A DNA stretch of 10,148 bases from Acidobacteriota bacterium (GTDB lineage: Bacteria; Acidobacteriota; Terriglobia; 20CM-2-55-15). The DNA is taken from positions 1-10,148 of the forward strand of contig QHXA01000225.1 of the NCBI GenBank assembly GCA_003222755.1, written 5' to 3'. Each line of letters begins with the position of its first letter. The stretch's first letter is position 1. Below the pieces are notes generated by a model. It ran no database searches, was not told where the DNA came from, and saw only the letters and a program-made list of their open reading frames with translations. The translations under genes and the position numbers were made by a program. Shown here one piece after another: positions 1 to 7,121 of this stretch.

Positions 1-1
1 T

Positions 2-17
2 ACGACGAGCACGTCGT
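2..17. other. Small hairpin at left edge
   Basis: A 6-bp inverted repeat (ACGACG and CGTCGT) encloses a 4-base loop. It lies about 95 bases downstream of the SWIB gene stop on the minus strand. There is no T-tract, so it is at best a weak terminator or processing stem. The rest of bases 1-110 shows no gene I can support. Confidence 0.3.
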
Positions 18-110
18 TCATTTGCCGGATTGTTATCAACCAACCGATCCGCAACGCGTCGATGCCCCAAAGCTCTTGGAACAGCCAAATGCGAGAACGA
101 GGAAAACTCT

Positions 111-479
111 CTATTTCACATGCTTGTTGACGAGCTTGGTCATCTCAAACATGTTGACCTGGTTGCGTCCGCCGAATATCGGTTTCAATCGATCATCGGC
201 TTTGATCATGCGCTTGTTCTTTTGGTCCTGTAGCCCATTTTTCTTGATGTAGGCCCAGAGCTTTTTCGTGAGTTCCGTTCGTGGGAGCGGCTTGTCAGCG
301 ACAACTTCCGCAAGTGCGTCACTCGGCTGAACGGGTCTCATGAATGCGGCATTCGGTTTCCGGCCGGTACCCTTTGCTGCAACTTTGCGGGCGCTGCCCG
401 CCTTGCTCGCTCCTTCACTCTTCGCGATTCTGGGCTTTCCGGCAGCTTTAGTGCTCTTCGACGTCTTAGTCTTAGCCAT
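111..479 (-). CDS. SWIB/MDM2 domain protein with basic N-terminal tail
   Basis: This 122-residue protein has a Lys/Ala/Ser-rich tail (about residues 1-42) resembling histone H1-type tails, followed by a SWIB/MDM2 domain (about 43-120). Recognisable domain features are the start FMRPVQPSDAL, the helix LTKKLWAYIKKNGLQD and the end MFEMTKLVNKHV. In eukaryotes the SWIB fold mediates protein contacts in chromatin remodelling complexes; in bacteria stand-alone copies are widespread but poorly understood, and a chromatin- or topoisomerase-associated role is inference from the fold and tail. The ATG at 479 is fixed by an ideal SD sequence just upstream. It lies 44 bases downstream of the S41 remnant, is divergent from the RiPP cluster and is probably unrelated to it. 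The domain call is firm; the function is not. Confidence 0.85.
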   Translation of the reverse strand: MAKTKTSKSTKAAGKPRIAKSEGASKAGSARKVAAKGTGRKPNAAFMRPVQPSDALAEVVADKPLPRTELTKKLWAYIKKNGLQDQKNKRMIKADDRLKPIFGGRNQVNMFEMTKLVNKHVK

Positions 480-482
480 TCG

Positions 483-490
483 ACCTCCTT
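483..490 (-). promoter_or_regulatory. Near-perfect Shine-Dalgarno for the SWIB gene
   Basis: On the minus strand AAGGAGGT lies 3 bases before the ATG at 479, a full 8-base match to the 16S rRNA anti-SD. It fixes the start and suggests strong translation. Confidence 0.8.
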
Positions 491-496
491 CTGTGA

Positions 497-514
497 CATG
501 AAAATATTCTCATG
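497..514. promoter_or_regulatory. 18-bp imperfect palindrome upstream of the SWIB gene
   Basis: CATGAAAATATTCTCATG is symmetric except for one mismatched pair. It sits 18 bases upstream of the SWIB ATG, between the S41 remnant stop and the SWIB SD. The AT-rich centre (AATATT) could overlap a promoter -10. The site is the size and symmetry of a dimeric repressor operator; as RNA it could form a stem with one G-U pair. The role is inferred. Confidence 0.4.
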
Positions 515-523
515 AGAGGAACT

Positions 524-985
524 TTAGTCCTTCCGCCACTCCACAGGGAAGAGCTTTCCCGCATTGGGATCGAGATCCACGCCAGCCAGCCTCGCAGCTC
601 GCGCGAGCACTGGATCTCGTGCCGATAACAAATCGGCAGGCCTCGGCAGAATCATTTCGTCGGGAACTACGCCGACGTGCTCGAGGGTCTTTCCATCCGA
701 CATTACGATATCGGCGTCTGTAATCGAGGCGCCGTAGTAGATCTGAGTGTTCGCTCCCTGGGCAAAGGGATAATAGCGCGATTCCATGACGCTGCCCGAA
801 CTTTGATCTCCCAAGATGGTTCCGCGATGCTCCAGTTGGACGACTCTTGCAAACAGCTCCGCAGCCGAGGCCGACCGGCTGTCGATCAACACGATTAGCT
901 TCCCCGAGAATCTACCGCCTGCCGTATGTGCTAAGCTGGCCCTCGGATGAATGACGACCCGGCGAAGGAGTTGGCTGAAGCCCAA
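524..985 (-). pseudogene. C-terminal fragment of S41 (C-terminal processing / tricorn-like) peptidase
   Basis: The reading frame encodes the last third of an S41 serine peptidase. Visible are GGRFSGKLIVLIDSRSASAAE (the nucleophile serine lies in SRSASAAE, about residues 36-43 of the frame), LEHRGTILGDQSSGSVM, SITDADIVMSDGKTLEHVGVVPDE and a tail ending FPVEWRKD. The Lys of the canonical Ser/Lys dyad (usually in GKG) is replaced by SGS here, as I recall for some acidobacterial members. The PDZ domain and the N-terminal part of the catalytic domain are absent. Recognisable similarity starts around 919-945, and the open frame beyond it overlaps the divergent GAF gene start at 947, so the first residues are not trustworthy. 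No SD or start fits. It reads as a remnant cut off by insertion or rearrangement. Confidence 0.7.
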
Positions 986-1798
986 CGGACGATCGAGCAG
1001 CAGAACGCGGAGCTCGACGAGCTACGACAGCGGCTGACCGATGTGCGATTCGCAGATGCGCTGCGTCAGATTCTGCTGGACACCGCAACCACCAGCGCGA
1101 TCGCCGCTTCGGCCACGCACGACGTGACGCTCGACGGCATCGTCGAGACTGCTGCCAGCGTGATCAATGTCAGGGCCGCCTCTCTGTTTCTGGTCGACGA
1201 GAAGGGTCAGGACCTTGTTTTTCAGGTTTCGTTGGGGGAGAAGGCTGCTTCGACCAAACAGTTCCGGGTGCCGCTGGGCCGAGGCATCGCCGGCTACGTC
1301 GCGGTCACCGGGCAGCCGATCGCCATTGCCGATGCGCAGCAGGATCCACGCTTCGCCTCCGATCTTGCCCAGGCGACCGGTTATGTTCCGAAAACCATCC
1401 TATGCGTTCCGCTTTATCTCGATGAGCGAGTAATCGGCGTCCTGGAGTTGCTGGATAAGGCGAGCGGCGCGCCGTTCTCGACGGGCGATATGGAAATCCT
1501 GCTTCGCTTCGCCAGGCTGGCCGCGCTCGCCATCGACCAGTCGCGGCTGACGCACGACCTGCGGCGGCTGTTCCGCGTGCTGCTCACCGAAGTCGTCGAG
1601 CATGGAGCTTTGACCGAGCCGATTGCCCGCTTCGCCGATCGTGTAGCTCTTTATGCAGAGCACACGGATGCGCTGGCATTGGCGGGCCTGGTGCATGAGA
1701 TCGGAAATCATGGCGAATCCGGGCGGCGGCTGGCGATCGATCTATTGAGCAGCGTCGCGCGCTTCCTAAACAAGCCGGGACAATCGGTGAGACTTTGA
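947..1798 (+). CDS. GAF domain protein, first gene of the RiPP cluster
   Basis: This 283-residue cytosolic protein has an N-terminal coiled coil (about 5-33, heptad-like AKELAEAQRTIEQQNAELDEL), a GAF domain (about 60-200; markers RAASLFLVDE, GRGIAGYVAVTGQPIAIADA, DPRF, ILCVPL and VIGVLELLDK) and a helical C-terminal extension (about 200-283) of unknown type. GAF domains bind small molecules or mediate signalling; no histidine kinase, cyclase, PP2C or DNA-binding output domain is visible. The ATG at 947 lies directly at the truncated S41 remnant and has only a weak SD. The stop overlaps the ATG of the S8 protease by 1 base (TGATG), implying translational coupling and a shared task, perhaps regulation of or partnership with the protease. 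The GAF call is firm; the role is inferred. Confidence 0.85.
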   Translation: MNDDPAKELAEAQRTIEQQNAELDELRQRLTDVRFADALRQILLDTATTSAIAASATHDVTLDGIVETAASVINVRAASLFLVDEKGQDLVFQVSLGEKAASTKQFRVPLGRGIAGYVAVTGQPIAIADAQQDPRFASDLAQATGYVPKTILCVPLYLDERVIGVLELLDKASGAPFSTGDMEILLRFARLAALAIDQSRLTHDLRRLFRVLLTEVVEHGALTEPIARFADRVALYAEHTDALALAGLVHEIGNHGESGRRLAIDLLSSVARFLNKPGQSVRL

Positions 1799-2616
1799 TG
1801 AAAGCGTGGCGGCCGGCATACAGCGCGCAATTTGCGGCAGATGCGCTACGGATGCTCGAACCAATCGAACCGCTGGATACGATTACAGCGGAGTGGGCCT
1901 GGGGCGGGAGCAACGGTAAGGGTGTCCGGGTCGCGGTGATCGATAGCGGCATCGATGCGAACCATCCTGCCGTCGGCAATGTGAATGGATATGTCGTAAT
2001 CACCGAAGGGCCAAACGGTCTGCTCTACGATACGCAGCCGCATCAGGATCTGTTTGGGCACGGCACAGCCTGTGCGGGTATCATCCGCCGACTGGCGCCG
2101 GAGTGCGAGCTATACAGCGTCCGCGTTCTGGGCACTGCGCTGACCGGCCAGGGAGTAATTTTTGCGGCAGCGCTACACTGGGCGATCGAGCAAGGCATGC
2201 ACGTGTGCAATCTCAGTCTCAGCACGGCCAGGAAGGATTTTTTCGCGGTGCTGCACGAGTTGGCCGATCGCGCCTATTTTCGAAACACGGCGCTCGTGTG
2301 TGCAGCGAATAACCTCGACGTGCCTAGCTACCCGTCTGTGTATGCGTCGGTGATCTCTGTCGGGTCTCACGACGTGCAGGATCCCTACCTGTTCTATTAC
2401 AATCCGGAGCCGCCGGTGGAGTTTGGTGCGCTGGGGATCGATGTCCGGGTGGCATGGCTCGAGGGCCGCTCGATTACGACGACCGGCAATAGCTTTGCCG
2501 CTCCGCATATCGCGGGGATCGTGACGAAGATCCTTGGCAAACACCCGGGCCTGACCGTATTCCAGCTGAAGTCTATCCTGCGTGCTTTGTCAATGAACGT
2601 GGGCCGCAGGGTATGA
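1798..2616 (+). CDS. S8 family (subtilisin-like) serine protease, probable RiPP leader peptidase
   Basis: A compact 272-residue subtilase with the full catalytic set: Asp49 in VIDSGID, His88 in FGHGTACAG, oxyanion Asn172 in CAANN and Ser232 in GNSFAAPHIAG. There is no signal peptide, no I9 pro-domain and no C-terminal extension, so it should act in the cytosol and need no pro-domain removal. ATG 1798 is chosen over the adjacent TTG at 1795 because it overlaps the GAF stop (TGATG). S8 proteases mature several RiPPs (for example PatA/PatG in cyanobactins), so leader removal from the Os1348-like peptide is a reasonable inference. The stop overlaps the ATG of a 13-codon ORF. The fold and catalytic residues are firm; the substrate is inferred. 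Confidence 0.92.
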   Translation: MKAWRPAYSAQFAADALRMLEPIEPLDTITAEWAWGGSNGKGVRVAVIDSGIDANHPAVGNVNGYVVITEGPNGLLYDTQPHQDLFGHGTACAGIIRRLAPECELYSVRVLGTALTGQGVIFAAALHWAIEQGMHVCNLSLSTARKDFFAVLHELADRAYFRNTALVCAANNLDVPSYPSVYASVISVGSHDVQDPYLFYYNPEPPVEFGALGIDVRVAWLEGRSITTTGNSFAAPHIAGIVTKILGKHPGLTVFQLKSILRALSMNVGRRV

Positions 2617-2654
2617 CTGAAGATCAGCAACCAGGCAAACGCGACGACGTCTAA
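2613..2654 (+). other. 13-codon ORF overlapping the protease stop
   Basis: ATGA overlaps the S8 protease TGA, and the frame encodes a hydrophilic 13-residue peptide (MTEDQQPGKRDDV) ending in TAA 10 bases before the TTG start of the MFS gene. It may be a coupling minicistron that carries ribosomes to the exporter SD, or chance. There is no evidence the peptide itself matters. Confidence 0.2.
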
Positions 2655-2664
2655 GGGGACCTCT

Positions 2665-3999
2665 TTGTCTGAACCCGCGGCAATTTCTTCATCGGATGGC
2701 CAAAACAAGGGACTGCTGCGCAACCGCAATTTCCTCCTTCTGCTCGGCGGACAGACGATCTCCAATGTTGGCGACATCATCTTTGATACCTCGTTGACGC
2801 TCTGGATTGCCACCAAAGTCGCGTCAGGGAAGCCGTGGGCGCCGCTTGCCGTGAGCGGTGTACTCGTGGCTGCCACGATTCCGGTTCTGGTCGTCGGGCC
2901 TGCTGCGGGCGTGTTCGTCGACCGGTGGAACAAGCGAAAAACGATGCTCCTGAGTGATGTGATGCGGGCGATTCTTGTCGCGCTGCTCCTCCCGGTCACG
3001 GGAGTGTCGTCGGTCGAGGTCCAGATCGTTGCAATTTACACCGTGGTGTTGCTCGCCGGTGTAGGCGCGCAGTTCTTTTCGCCGGCTCGCGTCGCGATCA
3101 TTGCGGACATTGTGGATGACCGACACTTGCCGCAGGCCGCGAGCCTTAGCCAGCTCTTGTCCAGTCTCGCGCTGGTCATCAGCCCGGCACTGGCCGCGCC
3201 GGTTTTCTTTAGCCTCGGTATGCAATGGTCGCTGATGCTCAACTGCTTTTCCTTTGTTGTATCGCTGGTGGCAATTTCCTTCGTGCGTCCGCGGCCGCCA
3301 TCCGGTGAAGGTGCGCCGGAGCATTCCAGGAGCTTCCTGCGCGAGTTTGCAGCGGGAATGCAGTTTTTCGCCGGCAACTCCGTGCTCAAGACCATGCTGA
3401 TTGCCGCAGTCATCGTGATGCTTGGCGCGGGCGCCTTCAATGCGCTGTCGTTCTTTTTCCTGACAGAAAATCTGCACGCATCGCCCGAACTGTTCGGAAT
3501 CGTCGGCACGACTTTCGGAATGGGAACGCTTGCCGGCGCCATCCTCGCCTCCGCCTTTGCCTCCCGGCTGGGACTGACAAGAGTGTTTTCCTACGCGACA
3601 GTCGCCGTCGGCGTTTTTGTGCTGGTTCTGGCTCGTCTGAGCAGCCTTGCGCCGGCGTTGGTCGTCCTGTTTCTGCTCGGGGCGGCGGTGCCGGCCCTGC
3701 AGGTAACGCTCGGGCCGTTATTGTTGCAGGTCACGCCGCGGGAGATCATCGGACGTGTGGTGTCGGTCATGGGTCCGTTTACCAGTGCCGCCGAGATGGT
3801 TTCGATGTTTGTTGCAGGATTTCTCGCCAGCACGGTTCTGAAGGATCTGCACGTAACCGTGGCCGGCCTCACCTTCGGACCTTACGATACGATTCTCTCG
3901 GGCACAGGAATCCTCGCAATTGCCGCGGGCCTGTACGCAGCCACTAGCCTGCCGCGTGTCGTCGAGCGTTCGCCGGGAACCGGTAGCGGCCCTCTATGA
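2665..3999 (+). CDS. MFS transporter (DHA3/EntS-like), probable product exporter
   Basis: This 444-residue protein has about 12 hydrophobic helices in two halves, the first beginning near residue 22 (FLLLLGGQTISNVGDIIF). The MFS loop motif between TM2 and TM3 is visible as GPAAGVFVDRWNKRK (about 78-92). The overall sequence style resembles the DHA3/enterobactin-exporter-like branch of drug and siderophore efflux proteins, which work by proton antiport in the inner membrane. The start is a TTG with AGGGG 6 bases upstream, after the 13-codon ORF. Its position between the maturation protease and the modification enzymes suggests export of, or self-resistance to, the peptide product. The stop overlaps the ATG of a 43-codon ORF. 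Confidence 0.88.
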   Translation: MSEPAAISSSDGQNKGLLRNRNFLLLLGGQTISNVGDIIFDTSLTLWIATKVASGKPWAPLAVSGVLVAATIPVLVVGPAAGVFVDRWNKRKTMLLSDVMRAILVALLLPVTGVSSVEVQIVAIYTVVLLAGVGAQFFSPARVAIIADIVDDRHLPQAASLSQLLSSLALVISPALAAPVFFSLGMQWSLMLNCFSFVVSLVAISFVRPRPPSGEGAPEHSRSFLREFAAGMQFFAGNSVLKTMLIAAVIVMLGAGAFNALSFFFLTENLHASPELFGIVGTTFGMGTLAGAILASAFASRLGLTRVFSYATVAVGVFVLVLARLSSLAPALVVLFLLGAAVPALQVTLGPLLLQVTPREIIGRVVSVMGPFTSAAEMVSMFVAGFLASTVLKDLHVTVAGLTFGPYDTILSGTGILAIAAGLYAATSLPRVVERSPGTGSGPL

Positions 4000-4127
4000 G
4001 CGCCGACAGTGCAACGGTTTGCGACATCGTCGGCGGTCATAGACCCGCTACAGTACAACGTCGTTGCAGTGTGAATGTTTCCTCAACTATGATGACCAGG
4101 TTCCACACAACTGCAGAAGCCCAGTGA
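3996..4127 (+). CDS. Possible 43-aa small protein filling the MFS-YcaO gap
   Basis: ATGA overlaps the exporter stop and the frame stays open for 43 codons, ending 8 bases before the ATG of YcaO-1. The peptide contains two Cys (9 and 24), a GG pair (13-14) after DIV, and a C-terminal stretch rich in Ser and Thr, so it could be an extra precursor or a small accessory protein. Against this, about half of third codon positions are G or C, lower than expected of a gene here, and the same DNA contains a good promoter-like site. I recognise no family. Confidence 0.3.
   Translation: MSADSATVCDIVGGHRPATVQRRCSVNVSSTMMTRFHTTAEAQ
4010..4068. repeat. 7-bp inverted repeat in the MFS-YcaO gap
   Basis: TGCAACG (4010-4016) and CGTTGCA (4062-4068) are perfect inverted copies 45 bases apart; the right copy overlaps the possible -35. 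This could be a two-half operator, but arms this short can occur by chance. Confidence 0.2.
4064..4093 (+). promoter_or_regulatory. Candidate sigma70-type promoter before YcaO-1
   Basis: TTGCAG (4064-4069), an 18-base spacer and TATGAT (4088-4093). The -10 matches the consensus at 5 of 6 positions and the -35 at 3 of 6. Transcription would start near 4100, giving a leader of about 35 bases before the YcaO-1 ATG. This would let the modification genes and precursor be expressed separately from the GAF-protease-exporter genes. Predicted from sequence only. Confidence 0.35.
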
Positions 4128-4135
4128 GATAACAG

Positions 4136-5509
4136 ATGGCGCAGCCTTCCTTCTCAGCCCCCGGGAGTCGTCGCGATTGGCAACTCAAGCCATCGCCGAA
4201 GTATGCCTCGCACGGAGTCGTGCGAACAGTTCCGCCGGTTGAAACAATTCGCCGCGCTCTCCCACTGATGAAAACGATCGGTGTTACCCGCATCGGCGAC
4301 GTCACGAATCTTGATCGCGTTGGGATACCGAATTACACGACCGTCCGGCCGGCGGGCCGAGATGGTGTCTCCTATTACAACGGCAAGGGCTGCACGCGGC
4401 TCGATGCAAAAGCAGGCGCGCTGATGGAGGCAATCGAGCGTTTCAGTGCAGAAAAATGCGATCTTCCTGTCTTTTACTGCACGCGAGACCAGATGGAGCG
4501 CACTGGACCAACAATTGATCCAGCCGAAATCATCGTTCCGCACGTACAGAAATATGAATCCGGAATGGCCATCGAATGGGTCGAAGGATTCGACCTGCTT
4601 ACAGAACGGCCGGCCTACGTGCCTCTGAACGCTGTGGTGTGTCCATACGATCCTCCTCCAGGACGGCCGGTGTTGAATTACGCCAGCTCGAACGGCCTTG
4701 CTTCGGGCAATACAGTGGAGGAAGCGCTGTGTCACGCGCTGTGTGAGGTTATCGAGCGTGACGCCGACGCGGTCGCCCACACCACACTGAAGCTCAAGCC
4801 GGCGGTGGACCGTATCCTTCGAGGTATAGGACTCGCATCGCCGGAACCCACTGTGGAGCTGTCGGATAATTTTCCACGCATCGCGCTAGAGACCTTACCG
4901 CCGCGAATCGCAACGCTGGTGGAAAAATTGTCGGCGGCAGGCCTCACCGTCTACGGGCGCAACCGCACATCTACGGGCGGCATTCCGACGGTGGAGTGTG
5001 TGGTCGTCGAGCGGCAGTTGAACGGCGGTTACCTCGCGCATGGCGGCTGCGGCACGCATCCCGATGCGCGCGTCGCTGTCAGCCGGGCAATCACCGAAGC
5101 GGCACAGAGCCGCGTCGGCTGTATTCAAGGCGGGCGCGAAGACCTGCCTGAATTCGTCAAGCCGCCGGCCAGTTTGGATCCAGTCCTGATTTATGGCCGG
5201 GGCCCAGTTGCTCCATTCTCATCGATCCCGTCCTATATACACGACGACATTGCTGAGGATATCCGCTTCATGCTTCGCCGCCTCAGGGAATCCGGATTTA
5301 CTCAGGTCGTCGCGGTCAACCTCACTCGTCCGGAGGTTGGTATGCCGGTGGTGCGTGTCATCATTCCCGGCGCTGAAGCTTGGACCGCTTTTTACATGCA
5401 CACGAGACGTGGCGCTCTTGGCCGTCGTGCCGCTGAACTGCTGGAGGTCACTCATCCCGTATCAGATGAAACGATCGAAACGGCGGCGGCACAGGGTGAC
5501 GGAAGTTAA
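4136..5509 (+). CDS. YcaO family protein 1 (thioamidation-type, TfuA-associated)
   Basis: 457 residues. YcaO enzymes use ATP to activate a peptide backbone amide: with a Cys/Ser/Thr side chain they form azolines, with external sulfide (often with TfuA) they form thioamides. Visible blocks are SYYNGKG (79-85), GALMEAIERFSAE (94-106, the ATP-site ExxER), NGLASGNTVEEALCHALCEVIERDA (about 186-210) and EAAQSRVGCIQGGREDL. The NGLASGNT...EVIERDA block resembles YcaOs of the McrA-glycine thioamidation type. Gly94 replaces the Ser of the usual Sx3ExxER. There is no cyclodehydratase partner domain and no PxPxP C-terminus. The ATG at 4136 has a weak SD but gives the same N-terminal length as YcaO-2 (13 residues before the shared DW). 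It is clearly paralogous to the gene at 7563. Confidence 0.92.
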   Translation: MAQPSFSAPGSRRDWQLKPSPKYASHGVVRTVPPVETIRRALPLMKTIGVTRIGDVTNLDRVGIPNYTTVRPAGRDGVSYYNGKGCTRLDAKAGALMEAIERFSAEKCDLPVFYCTRDQMERTGPTIDPAEIIVPHVQKYESGMAIEWVEGFDLLTERPAYVPLNAVVCPYDPPPGRPVLNYASSNGLASGNTVEEALCHALCEVIERDADAVAHTTLKLKPAVDRILRGIGLASPEPTVELSDNFPRIALETLPPRIATLVEKLSAAGLTVYGRNRTSTGGIPTVECVVVERQLNGGYLAHGGCGTHPDARVAVSRAITEAAQSRVGCIQGGREDLPEFVKPPASLDPVLIYGRGPVAPFSSIPSYIHDDIAEDIRFMLRRLRESGFTQVVAVNLTRPEVGMPVVRVIIPGAEAWTAFYMHTRRGALGRRAAELLEVTHPVSDETIETAAAQGDGS

Positions 5510-5536
5510 GGAAGCAGACGCTGAACAGGAGAACCA

Positions 5537-7111
5537 GTGGTCCAGACAGTGACGCTCTGCAGCGCAACGCTTGGGGAGGACGGGAGGCATGAACCGCCTT
5601 TAGGTCCGCTCTACATTGCGGCCGCGTTTGAACAGTTAGGCGTAAACGTGGACTTCCGCGACTTCCAACTCGAAAAAGCGGCTAACGGCTTTTCGGGAGA
5701 AGCGCTGGCCCGTTACCTCTCGGATCACAGTGAAGTCGTCGCGATCTCTTGCTTCCTGGACATGCTGCCCGCTGTTGTCGACGCCTCGCGCCTTCTGAAG
5801 CGTGCGCGGCCGGATACTACGATTTTGCTTGGAGGACCTGGACCGACTGCGTCTGCCCGCCGGATTCTCGATTTGTATCCGTGGATCAATGGCGTCGTCC
5901 GCGGTGAGGGAGAGGAGACGGTGCAGGATTGGGTGCGCCTTCAGCGCGGCGAGCACCGCGGCCCGATTGCCGGAATGGTTTATCGCGACGGCAACACAGT
6001 AGTCGATGGTCCCGAGCGGGCGCGCCTCCGAAGCCTGGACGAACTGCCGCGCCCTGCCTATCACCTGACAGACCTGAGGAACTATAGCAACGCTCGCGTG
6101 ATTACGACGCGAGGCTGCTCCTACCGCTGCTCCTTTTGTGACGTCACGGCGCTCTGGGGAAGCCGTAGTGTCTTTCGGGGACTGGAGGCGACCATTGACG
6201 AGATCGAGATGCTTCGTGATCGCTTCGGCCAGGGCACTATCGCGATTGTGGACGACACTTTCGTGCTGAACCGCGATCGCGTGCAGGACTTCTGTCATAG
6301 GCTCATCCAGCGCGGCTCCAACATTACCTGGGGCTGCTTCGGACGCATCAATCTCATGACCCCGGCGCTCGTCGACCTGATGGCCGAAGCCGGCTGCCGT
6401 GCGATCTTTTACGGCATTGACTCCGGATCCCAACGTGTTCTGGACCGCACGGTCAAGCGGATGCGCGTCAAAGATATTGTGCCGGTTCTCAAGCTTTCGG
6501 CCCGATATTTCGAGCGCATTGAGGCCTCGTTCATTTGGGGCTATCCATTCGAGACCCTCGAGGACTTCAACGCCACGCTCAACGTCGCAGCCGAAGCCGC
6601 GCTGCTGGCGCCGATTACCAATGTGCAGTTGCACATGTTGAGCCCGCTTCCAATGTCGCCAATTTACCGGGAGTTTGCCGGCGAGCTCCTTTATCCGGAG
6701 CCTGAGGACTCACGATGGCTTCTGCTGCCGGCCTTGCTGCTGGACGAACGCGCGGCTTCGATCCGCGATCTGGTGCGAGCGGCGCCCCAAATTTACTCCG
6801 GGTTCTTTTCGTTGCCGACCCTCGCCAGAGCCGCCAAGCGCGCTCAACTCGAGCGCGTCATGGCCACGCTTAGCCAAACGGTCGGCAAGACATTTTTCGA
6901 TAAGCGCACAGCGCAGCTATTGAAGCACCGCAGTGTCGAGCTCGAACAGGAACTGCTTGCCGCCCATACCGACCCTGCGGACCGCATTGGTGTCGGGCTG
7001 GCCCTGAGTCTGTTCCAGCGTACACGGCACCGTGATGATTTCCAGGCTGGACGAAAGCCGTTCGTTGGCACGCGCGGCGCAAGCATGGTCCGCCAGCGCC
7101 AGGAGCTGTAG
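5537..7111 (+). CDS. Radical SAM protein with N-terminal B12-binding-like domain
   Basis: 524 residues. An N-terminal Rossmann-like cobalamin-binding-type domain (about 1-135; PPLGPLYIAAAFEQLG, ILLGGPGPTAS, VVRGEGEETV) is followed by a radical SAM core (about 185-400) with the cluster motif Cys194-x3-Cys198-x2-Cys201 (TRGCSYRCSFC), then DDTF, GCFGRINL and FYGIDSGSQ, and a helical C-terminal region. The classic cobalamin ligand motif DxHxxG is absent, so cobalamin may be bound base-off without a protein His, or not at all. Enzymes of this class in RiPP clusters do C-methylation or other radical changes of the precursor. GTG start at 5537 with AGGAG 5 bases upstream, 27 bases after YcaO-1. Family is firm; reaction unknown. 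Confidence 0.92.
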   Translation: MVQTVTLCSATLGEDGRHEPPLGPLYIAAAFEQLGVNVDFRDFQLEKAANGFSGEALARYLSDHSEVVAISCFLDMLPAVVDASRLLKRARPDTTILLGGPGPTASARRILDLYPWINGVVRGEGEETVQDWVRLQRGEHRGPIAGMVYRDGNTVVDGPERARLRSLDELPRPAYHLTDLRNYSNARVITTRGCSYRCSFCDVTALWGSRSVFRGLEATIDEIEMLRDRFGQGTIAIVDDTFVLNRDRVQDFCHRLIQRGSNITWGCFGRINLMTPALVDLMAEAGCRAIFYGIDSGSQRVLDRTVKRMRVKDIVPVLKLSARYFERIEASFIWGYPFETLEDFNATLNVAAEAALLAPITNVQLHMLSPLPMSPIYREFAGELLYPEPEDSRWLLLPALLLDERAASIRDLVRAAPQIYSGFFSLPTLARAAKRAQLERVMATLSQTVGKTFFDKRTAQLLKHRSVELEQELLAAHTDPADRIGVGLALSLFQRTRHRDDFQAGRKPFVGTRGASMVRQRQEL

Positions 7112-7121
7112 GGGCCGGTCT

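Noticed and set aside
22..252. 76-codon plus-strand frame at the left edge
   Set aside because: Overlaps the SWIB gene antisense, has no SD and no protein-like pattern.
677..898. 73-codon plus-strand frame
   Set aside because: Antisense to the S41 peptidase fragment, whose motifs are clear.
2824..3477. 217-codon open frame on the minus strand
   Set aside because: Antisense of the MFS gene; low-complexity hydrophilic translation without motifs.
4136..5509. Azoline-forming cyclodehydratase reading of the YcaO proteins
   Set aside because: No E1-like/ocin-ThiF partner or flavin dehydrogenase is present, the PxPxP C-terminus is absent, TfuA is present and the likely substrate has no Cys.
5636..6634. 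332-codon open frame on the minus strand
   Set aside because: Lies entirely inside the radical SAM gene; the translation has no recognisable motifs, and long antisense frames are common in GC-rich DNA.
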